Source: Lactobacillus acidophilus (lineage in GTDB: Bacteria; Bacillota; Bacilli; Lactobacillales; Lactobacillaceae). From it: 64,000 nt of DNA. Where the stretch lies: assembly GCF_034298135.1 (NCBI RefSeq), contig NZ_CP139575.1, positions 868,001 through 932,000 of the forward strand, given 5' to 3'. The position numbers and the translations under genes are program-made. The notes beneath the pieces were generated by a model. It saw only the letters and a list, made by a program, of their open reading frames with translations, was not told the origin of the DNA and ran no database searches. Positions 57,880 to 64,000 of the stretch are shown here, one piece after another (the stretch's first letter is position 1; every line of letters starts with the position of its first letter).

Positions 57880-59193
57880 TTAGCCAATGTTATCCCATGG
57901 TTTAAGATCAATTGCAGGACCTTCTGCCAATTTTAATTGTTCGTCAGTTAAAAATTCTTTTCTGACTACTACGTCATAGACATAATCTTCAAACCATTGT
58001 TGACTCATTTCATAGAATCCATTATGACCAAATTTATCACCCCAAGAATTTTCTACTTTCCACTTGCGAATATGACCATTATCTTCATCAACACCAACTA
58101 AAGTCATATCATGTGTAGCAAATCCTTCTCCCGTTGCCAAGCGATCTGCTTTACTCATTTTAGTATCTACACCAAATAATTTATCTGTTTCATAAAGATT
58201 TGTATCTAAATATCCAGTTTTTCGCTCCATTTGTTTGGAAACATCATTGCCAAAAATTACGGCATCCCCTGATTTAAGCTGAGCTACAGCGGCTTGAGAA
58301 AGATATTCAATTGGTACATTTAAAAACTTAATCTGATCACCACCATCCACATTGTCATAAAGCGGCATATGATACAATTTGTTAAACTCATGATTTGGAC
58401 AATTAGATAACACTACATAATCGTCAAATTTAAAGTCTTTAAAATACTTTTGAACAAAAGCACGTGGAGTTAAGTCTTTTTCCAAATGATATTTTTTATC
58501 ATCATCACGATATTCTAAATCAAACTTTTTAGGTGGTTCTCCTAATGCTACAGAAACCATTCGATAAACTTCATTTAAAGCCTTTTTCTTAGTTTCTGCA
58601 ATCTCATTTTGCCTATTTTCATTCACTAATTTACGTAAAAGAATTGCATCTTTTCTTTCTTTACGAGCAAGTGAATCAATCAATCCAGCTGTATGATTAG
58701 AATTAAAACTTTCTGGCATTGCATATGATGGTACTACCCCATATTTTTTAACCAAATTAATTGCCATACTCCATAATCCGCCATCTTCACCTGCAAAAGA
58801 TAACCATGATTGAACTTCACGATCATTAATCGGTTTATCGGCTAAGCGAATCATTGCATCATAAAATGCATTTGCCCGTTCAATTTTATCCCAAAAGAAA
58901 TTATATGCTTGAGAAAAAGTGAAATCTTTCACATTATTTTTCTTACCAAAATAATGTCGTAAAACATTTAATGTGGCAAACTCCCAACAACGCCCAGATT
59001 GTTTTTGATTAGTTACACCACCAATATCAAGTTCAGTTGAAAAAACATGATTTAATTTTTCTGAAACTCGATCATTGAAAGAAGCTTCTAATAATCCATT
59101 ACGCCGAGCTGCACAAGATGCAACTAAGTTTTCACTATTAGAATTAAAATCTGCGGAAAAATCCGCAATTTCTTGATCTGAAATAATTGCCAT
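57880..59193 (-). CDS. pepC: C1 family cysteine aminopeptidase (PepC/bleomycin hydrolase type)
   Basis: An intracellular papain-fold aminopeptidase of 437 residues used for peptide nitrogen in lactobacilli. Catalytic Gln and Cys appear in NQKQSGRCWEFATLN, His in GFATHDMTLVGVD and Asn in VENSWGDKFG. The length fits PepC/PepE/PepG proteins; the exact paralogue cannot be assigned. It is separately transcribed within the citrate/fumarate region. Confidence 0.88.
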   Translation of the reverse strand: MAIISDQEIADFSADFNSNSENLVASCAARRNGLLEASFNDRVSEKLNHVFSTELDIGGVTNQKQSGRCWEFATLNVLRHYFGKKNNVKDFTFSQAYNFFWDKIERANAFYDAMIRLADKPINDREVQSWLSFAGEDGGLWSMAINLVKKYGVVPSYAMPESFNSNHTAGLIDSLARKERKDAILLRKLVNENRQNEIAETKKKALNEVYRMVSVALGEPPKKFDLEYRDDDKKYHLEKDLTPRAFVQKYFKDFKFDDYVVLSNCPNHEFNKLYHMPLYDNVDGGDQIKFLNVPIEYLSQAAVAQLKSGDAVIFGNDVSKQMERKTGYLDTNLYETDKLFGVDTKMSKADRLATGEGFATHDMTLVGVDEDNGHIRKWKVENSWGDKFGHNGFYEMSQQWFEDYVYDVVVRKEFLTDEQLKLAEGPAIDLKPWDNIG

Positions 59194-59274
59194 AAAGTTC
59201 TCCTTTTTAATTTTTTGTTAATTTATCAATCATAATACATTCTTTTATTTTTTATAGCAAGTATTATTCAGAAC

Positions 59275-59306
59275 ACAAAAACACTTGGATTGCTCCGAGC
59301 GCTTTT
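59275..59306 (-). terminator. Intrinsic terminator of the malate dehydrogenase-like gene
   Basis: Minus-strand AAAAGCGCTCGGA-GCAA-TCCAAGTGTTTTT, an 11-12 pair stem with G-T pairs and one mismatch, ending in TTTTT. Confidence 0.6.
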
Positions 59307-59321
59307 AGAAAAATATATTTA

Positions 59322-60248
59322 TTACATTTCAACACCTGATAAAACTTCTTGCATCTTATCTGCAGAATTGATCATCTTAGCTTTTTCTACATCTGAAAGT
59401 TTAGTTTCAATAACTTTTTCAATACCATTACCGTTAATTATAGTTGGAGTACCTAAGTAAAGATCATGCTTAATGCCATATTCACCATTAATTGGGGCTG
59501 ATAATGGCAAACAAATTGAACGATTATCTAAAATAGCACTAACAATTTGAGTAAGCATCATAGCAACACCATAGAATGTAGCTCCTTTGTTAGTGATGAT
59601 CTTTCCACCCTTTTTACGGACGTCTGACTCAATTTCACTTAAAACATTATCATTGATTTCTGAGTAATCGCGAAGTGGCTTATTGTCAACAGTTGATTCG
59701 TCAAAGTTTTCAAAACTAGTATCACCGTGTTCACCAAGAACCATTGAGTTAACCTTAGCTACTGGAACATTAAGTTTCTTTGCCAATTCAACGCGAAGAC
59801 GCATTGAATCAAGTGAAGTACCAGTACCAATTACACGATCTTTTGGAAAACCGGATATTTTTTGAGTCAATGTGGTTAAAATATCAACCGGGTTAGCTGA
59901 AACAACAAATACACCCTTAAAACCGGATTCAACAACCGGATCAACAATAGTCTTTAAAATCTTTACATTCTTATTAACTAAGTCAAGTCTAGTTTCACCA
60001 GGTTTACGAGGAACACCAGCAGTAATTACACACACATCTGCATCTTTAGCATCACTATATTCTGCTGGATGAATATTAGTTTGACCTGTAAATGGAGTAA
60101 TATCTTCCAAATCCATTGAATCACCAACTGGACGATCTTTAGCAACATCAAAAATCGCTAATTCATCAACAGTTGTATTTTGCAATAAGTCATTTGCAAA
60201 AGTTGAACCAACAGCACCATCACCTACAAGAAACACTTTTCTACTCAT
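59322..60248 (-). CDS. LDH/MDH-fold dehydrogenase, probably malate dehydrogenase
   Basis: A 308-residue NAD enzyme of the lactate/malate dehydrogenase family: GDGAVG cofactor loop (9-14), Asp34 for NAD, SANP with Asn119, Asp147, substrate Arg150 and catalytic His174 in GEHGD. The specificity loop reads GVPRKPGETR, with Arg81 where lactate dehydrogenases have Gln; Arg there is the malate/oxaloacetate determinant. Position between citrate lyase and fumarase/fumarate reductase supports malate dehydrogenase. Automatic annotation would probably say L-lactate dehydrogenase. Confidence 0.85.
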   Translation of the reverse strand: MSRKVFLVGDGAVGSTFANDLLQNTTVDELAIFDVAKDRPVGDSMDLEDITPFTGQTNIHPAEYSDAKDADVCVITAGVPRKPGETRLDLVNKNVKILKTIVDPVVESGFKGVFVVSANPVDILTTLTQKISGFPKDRVIGTGTSLDSMRLRVELAKKLNVPVAKVNSMVLGEHGDTSFENFDESTVDNKPLRDYSEINDNVLSEIESDVRKKGGKIITNKGATFYGVAMMLTQIVSAILDNRSICLPLSAPINGEYGIKHDLYLGTPTIINGNGIEKVIETKLSDVEKAKMINSADKMQEVLSGVEM

Positions 60249-60299
60249 AACTTAATTAGTCCTTTCAAAAGAATTTTATCTTTTTTAATTTACATATCA

Positions 60300-60330
60300 A
60301 TTATACACTAAGCGCTTTCATTAGGCACAA
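60300..60330 (-). promoter_or_regulatory. Promoter of the malate dehydrogenase-like gene with embedded cre site
   Basis: TTGTGC (60325-60330) and TATAAT (60300-60305) with a 19-base spacer. Between them TGAAAGCGCTTAGT (60307-60320) matches the cre consensus at all defined positions except the last two. A CcpA site in this place would block RNA polymerase when sugar is plentiful. Confidence 0.65.
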
Positions 60331-60334
60331 TTTA

Positions 60335-61861
60335 TTATTTAATTATGGTCGCTTCTGACTTATCTCTAACAATTTTAAGATTAGATTCTATTTGAGCCAC
60401 TTTTTTTAAGCCAATTGTAAATACTTGTGGCTGTAAATCATTATTATCAAAACGTTGAACCATACCTGGAATATCGAAATTATTAAAGACAACTTCATAC
60501 CCTTCATTCTTCAAAGTTTTTAAAGGTTCTTTAGTACTATAAGAATCATTAATACTTTCTCCAGGTTGTCCAGTTATTGCACCAGATGTCATAATTTGTG
60601 TACCATTTTTGTCAATATCAATAAAAGTTATGATTGCCATTTCTAACTTTTTTTGTTCCTGCAATCTTTTTTCTGCTTTTTTAAGCTTGGCCACCATCGC
60701 ATCAATATAATTGACAGTAACTATAATATCACTTGGCACGATTTCTGGTGCCTTTATTTTTAGTTTATCAGCTACGAAACCTTCAACAACTGGAACTTTA
60801 ACATCATGAAAAGAGTCAATATCACTAAACCATCTTGTTTTAGATAATACTCTTCCAGTTTCAGGAATTACCTTTAAACTTCTATTTAAAATTGCTGTTT
60901 GCGTAATTTCATCCGGAGTCAAAATACCTGCCCCTTGAAAAACTACTCTAAAATTAACTGCTTTAAGATACTGTTTAGGAAGTATCTTATCAAAAGGATG
61001 CTTAATATCAACATTGATAAAGGTATGCTTCATTGTAATGATGAAAACAAATTCTTCATTGCTATCACCAAAAAATTGAACGTTTCCATTTGCATTAAAC
61101 GCATTATCAACTAATTCATATCCATTTTTTCGTAACTCAGTGATTCTATTCTGAGGATCATATTCAATCCAATCATTTGCTTTTCCTACCACTTCATCAC
61201 TTAAGATTACCCGATTATTGTTTAATATATCAACGTATTGAATCTTAGCAGTTTGCCTTTCAGACACTGGCTCATTATTTAAAGCATACTCTACCACATA
61301 GTTTTGAACCGGATTGTGTGGATCAATTTTGCCACCACCTGCAATTAAATGATCTGCTTTGAATCCAGGGACCACAGGAGTAGCAATCAATTTAAAATAT
61401 CCTTGATTATTCCAGCCACTATCATTAATTATCTTTCCATTTACTTTATCAATTATTAATTTTCGCCTAAGAACTCTTGAGATCTTATTGTCAATTGGCG
61501 TCTTACTTGATGCTCCCTGATAATGAACTATTTGAGTAATTGTTTTCTCTAATTGACCCTTTGTATATCCATAGCCAGGATGCATAGCATCAATAATAGC
61601 TTGACCATGATGAAAGCCAATTATATATTCATCATTATCACTAGAAAATTCTTTTCTCTGACCATCTTGTTCAAGTTCATTACTAGCAAGTTCATATCCT
61701 TGTTTTTTTGCCTCTTCAAGTTGATTATTTATACTACAATCAATTGTTTTTCCTTCTTTACCTTTAACTTCAATAGGCTTAAGGATCGGACTCCAATTAT
61801 CCATATCAACAAACTTAATTTTTATATGTATTGTTTTAGAAAAAAATGTTATTTTGCTCAT
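60335..61861 (-). CDS. Mucus-binding-type repeat protein without signal peptide or anchor
   Basis: A 508-residue protein built of repeated Mub/MucBP-like units: residues about 9-80 (IHIKIKFVDMD), 83-195 (B2-like, ending VVPGFKADHLIA), 205-280 (AKIQYVDIL), 290-385 (VVEGFVADKL), and a last half-unit from about 412 (AIITFIDIDKNG). A Lys/Glu helix precedes the last unit. The N-terminus is not a signal peptide and the C-terminus has no LPXTG or membrane anchor, so location is unclear. AAGGA precedes ATG 61861. The gene is a single unit. Confidence 0.75.
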   Translation of the reverse strand: MSKITFFSKTIHIKIKFVDMDNWSPILKPIEVKGKEGKTIDCSINNQLEEAKKQGYELASNELEQDGQRKEFSSDNDEYIIGFHHGQAIIDAMHPGYGYTKGQLEKTITQIVHYQGASSKTPIDNKISRVLRRKLIIDKVNGKIINDSGWNNQGYFKLIATPVVPGFKADHLIAGGGKIDPHNPVQNYVVEYALNNEPVSERQTAKIQYVDILNNNRVILSDEVVGKANDWIEYDPQNRITELRKNGYELVDNAFNANGNVQFFGDSNEEFVFIITMKHTFINVDIKHPFDKILPKQYLKAVNFRVVFQGAGILTPDEITQTAILNRSLKVIPETGRVLSKTRWFSDIDSFHDVKVPVVEGFVADKLKIKAPEIVPSDIIVTVNYIDAMVAKLKKAEKRLQEQKKLEMAIITFIDIDKNGTQIMTSGAITGQPGESINDSYSTKEPLKTLKNEGYEVVFNNFDIPGMVQRFDNNDLQPQVFTIGLKKVAQIESNLKIVRDKSEATIIK

Positions 61862-61897
61862 AAAAAGTCCTTCATACTTTCAATAGCTTATACACTG

Positions 61898-61927
61898 ATA
61901 ATAACATCAAGACGCAATTTTATACAA
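61898..61927 (-). promoter_or_regulatory. Promoter of the mucus-binding-type gene
   Basis: TTGTAT (61922-61927), an 18-base spacer and an extended -10, TGTTATTAT, with TATTAT at 61898-61903. Confidence 0.55.
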
Positions 61928-61977
61928 CGTTAAAAATATCCTTTTTCGCACTTTAAGTTTGTTATTTTAATCTAAAG

Positions 61978-62009
61978 AAAAAAGAGACTAGTATACTAGC
62001 CTCCTTTTT
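61978..62009 (-). terminator. Intrinsic terminator of fumC-fumarate reductase
   Basis: AAAAAGGAGGCTAGTATAC and its near complement ending TCTCTTTTTT, a long stem with a palindromic CTAGTATACTAG core, just after the reductase stop. Confidence 0.8.
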
Positions 62010-62016
62010 CTTCAGA

Positions 62017-63399
62017 TTATTTTTTTCCATGCTCTCTAGCATATTTGGCCATCTGAATACCTGCTTGTCGACCAAAAATCACAGTTTCAGCAATAGAATT
62101 ACCACCAATTCGATTATTACCATGAAGTCCACCAGAAACTTCACCAGCAGCATATAAGCCCTTAATTACATTACCGTTAGTATCTAATACTTCCGTATCA
62201 GTATTAATATGAATACCACCCATAGTATAGTGAATAGCCGGATGAATATGAATAGCAAAGTATGGTCCACGATCAAGTTGACGATCCATACCTGTAGTAC
62301 GACCGAATTCTTTATCCTTATGATTCTCAACGGCCTTATCCCAACGTTCAACTGTTTCGTTTAAGTTATAACCATCAACACCGATTTTTTTAGCTAATTC
62401 TTCTAAAGTATCACCATGTTGAACTAAACCAATTTGATCATAGAATTCAACTGCACCAAAGTGAGCACGAACACCCGAATCAAAAATTAAATATGCACCA
62501 TCTTCATGTAAATTAGTAATAGCATCTGAAACAATTTTACGAGTACTTAATTCGTTAACAAAACGATCACCATTTTTATTAACTAAAATTGCACCTTCAC
62601 CACGCAACCCTTCACCAATTAAGTAAACATGCGGATTGTCAGTATCTGCAGTTGGGTGAACTTGAATAAAGTTCATTTGCATTAATTGTGCACCGATTTC
62701 TTTTGCAAGCTTCATTCCATCTCCAGTTGCTCCAGGTTGGTTAGTTGTTTTATAATCCACTAAATCTGGACGATACTTCTTAATAATATCCTTAGATGCA
62801 CCAAATCCACCAGTTGCAAGAAGCACCGCTTTAGCTTTAATAGTTTTTACACCATCTTCTGTAGTAACTTCAACACCATTAACTTTGTTACTTTTATCTT
62901 GTAATAATTTAGTTACCTTCGCACCGGTAAAAATATCAACACCTGATTTTTTTACCTGATTAGTTAAACGAGAAGTTAAATAAAAGCCTACTGGTTCCAT
63001 TGAGCCGGGACGATGGGCTCTTTTTTTGCTCATCCCTCCCGTAATGGTTAAATCTGTCAGACGCACACCATATTTCATTAGCCAACTAATTGCGATAGCT
63101 GAATGATCGACAAAATATTTAAGCATAGCACGATCATTTAATAATCCGCCACCTTTTAGGGTTTCATTATAAAAATCTTGGTTATTATCAATGATCCCTT
63201 CATCAAGTTGAACCAAAGATTCGGAGGCGTTCATTCCACTAGAAGCACGGCTAGTATTTCCACCAGTTTTTTCATTTTTTTCTAGAACAACTACATTTAA
63301 ACCTAATTCATGTGCTTGAAGTGCTGCAGTCAATCCAGTACCACCCGAACCAATTATAATTGCATCATATTTATTCTTTAATTCTTTAACGTTAGGCAT
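62017..63399 (-). CDS. Fumarate reductase flavoprotein (soluble, flavocytochrome c-type FAD domain)
   Basis: Reduces fumarate to succinate using FAD. The 460-residue protein has the dinucleotide motif IIGSGGTGLTAA (15-26), GGNTSRASSGMNAS (47-59), and the active-site set of the family: His248 (FIQVHPTADT), Arg266 region (EGLRGEGAIL), His390 (HPAIHYTMGG) and Arg430 (GLHGNNRIGG). There is no haem domain, FMN-binding domain or signal peptide, so it is a cytoplasmic single-domain form whose electron donor is unknown. It starts 13 bases after fumC. Confidence 0.92.
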   Translation of the reverse strand: MPNVKELKNKYDAIIIGSGGTGLTAALQAHELGLNVVVLEKNEKTGGNTSRASSGMNASESLVQLDEGIIDNNQDFYNETLKGGGLLNDRAMLKYFVDHSAIAISWLMKYGVRLTDLTITGGMSKKRAHRPGSMEPVGFYLTSRLTNQVKKSGVDIFTGAKVTKLLQDKSNKVNGVEVTTEDGVKTIKAKAVLLATGGFGASKDIIKKYRPDLVDYKTTNQPGATGDGMKLAKEIGAQLMQMNFIQVHPTADTDNPHVYLIGEGLRGEGAILVNKNGDRFVNELSTRKIVSDAITNLHEDGAYLIFDSGVRAHFGAVEFYDQIGLVQHGDTLEELAKKIGVDGYNLNETVERWDKAVENHKDKEFGRTTGMDRQLDRGPYFAIHIHPAIHYTMGGIHINTDTEVLDTNGNVIKGLYAAGEVSGGLHGNNRIGGNSIAETVIFGRQAGIQMAKYAREHGKK

Positions 63400-63412
63400 A
63401 TTTTCTCCCTAT

Positions 63413-64000
63413 TTATTCTTCCGGATTTGACTTATCAATATTAGTCATTTTCATATAATCCATCCATTCATCATATTGTTTTTCAGTAACTTTACCACTC
63501 TTCAATGCTGCTTCTTTTAAAGTAGTACCTTCTTTATCAGCAGTTTGTGCAATTTCGGCAGCAGCATGATAACCAATATGTGGTGATAAAGCAGTAACAG
63601 TCATGAGTGAATTTTCAAGTAATTCATCCATTCTTTCTTCATTAACTGTTAAGCCATGAATCATTTTATCAGCAAATCCAATAATAGCCCCAGTCAAAAT
63701 ATCACATGAATCAAGAAATGATGCTATAAGGACAGTCTTAAATACATTCATTTCAAAGTTACCTTGACTTGAAGCAAAAGTAATTGTCGTATCATTTCCA
63801 AAAACTTTAGCAGTCGCCATAGTTACAGCCTCTGCTTGAGTTGGATTTACCTTGCCTGGCATAATACTTGAACCAGGTTCATTTGCTGGAATATTTAATT
63901 CATGATAACCAGCTCGTGGGCCTGATGCCAAGAATCTAATATCCTGAGCAATTTTAAACATATCAGCTGCCAGAGTCTTAAGAGCACCGTGAACTACATC
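63413..64000 (-). CDS. fumC: Fumarate hydratase class II, C-terminal part (cut by window edge)
   Basis: Interconverts malate and fumarate. The visible 195 residues read from the edge ([13 protein letters not shown]) and include the superfamily signature [15 protein letters not shown] with its catalytic Ser, then [15 protein letters not shown] and [12 protein letters not shown]. Class II fumarase fits better than aspartase or argininosuccinate lyase, though aspartase cannot be fully ruled out from this half. It is co-transcribed with the reductase downstream. Confidence 0.9.
   Translation of the reverse strand, partial: DVVHGALKTLAADMFKIAQDIRFLASGPRAGYHELNIPANEPGSSIMPGKVNPTQAEAVTMATAKVFGNDTTITFASSQGNFEMNVFKTVLIASFLDSCDILTGAIIGFADKMIHGLTVNEERMDELLENSLMTVTALSPHIGYHAAAEIAQTADKEGTTLKEAALKSGKVTEKQYDEWMDYMKMTNIDKSNPEE

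Overview
The window looks like a chromosomal segment of a host-adapted, AT-rich Lactobacillus of the gasseri/johnsonii type. This rests on low GC, the gene order, a full set of Firmicutes housekeeping genes, pyruvate kinase with the C-terminal PEP-utiliser domain, a mucus-binding-type repeat protein, and dependence on riboflavin uptake (FMN riboswitch in front of a RibU-like gene). The species call is inference. I see no rRNA, tRNA, insertion sequence, prophage or CRISPR array.

Layout. 1-12 kb: cca (cut by the window edge), a YitT-type membrane protein, a TPR protein, then the minus-strand series hup, der, rpsA, cmk, a LysM protein, FMN riboswitch plus ribU, and the chain cvfB-xerD-ribT-scpA-scpB-rluB. 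12-18 kb: the glycolytic pair pfkA-pyk and dnaE. 18-28 kb: 5'-nucleotidase, rpmF, SDR oxidoreductase, RNase Z, an OatA-like acyltransferase split by a frameshift, obg and uvrC. 28-35 kb: DedA, an amino acid permease, three small-molecule enzymes, coaBC and an aminotransferase. 35-44 kb: T-box controlled hisS-aspS, then prmA, rel and dtd, and a YbaK-type deacylase. 44-51 kb: a ThrE-type exporter, a SorC-type regulator, small membrane proteins, a complete ECF transporter cassette (UPF0397 S-component, double ATPase, EcfT) and a DUF441 protein.

51-64 kb is a metabolic accessory region, all on the minus strand. It holds citCDEF (citrate lyase), an alpha/beta hydrolase, a DASS-family dicarboxylate/citrate transporter, a PepC-family peptidase, a dehydrogenase of the LDH/MDH fold carrying the malate-type Arg in the specificity loop, a mucus-binding-repeat protein, a soluble fumarate reductase flavoprotein and fumarase. 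Read together this is a citrate -> oxaloacetate -> malate -> fumarate -> succinate route, an NADH and electron sink for a fermenter. A cre-like operator lies on the malate dehydrogenase promoter.

Points worth a second look: a T-box whose specifier loop contains overlapping Asp (GAC) and His (CAC) codons in front of hisS-aspS; four genes (ribU, the OatA-like gene, ybaK, ecfT) each broken by one base in a homopolymer; a terminator-like hairpin directly against the cmk start codon; a cre-associated 27-residue membrane peptide; and a mucus-binding-type protein with no signal peptide or anchor. No entirely new defence or mobile system is evident.
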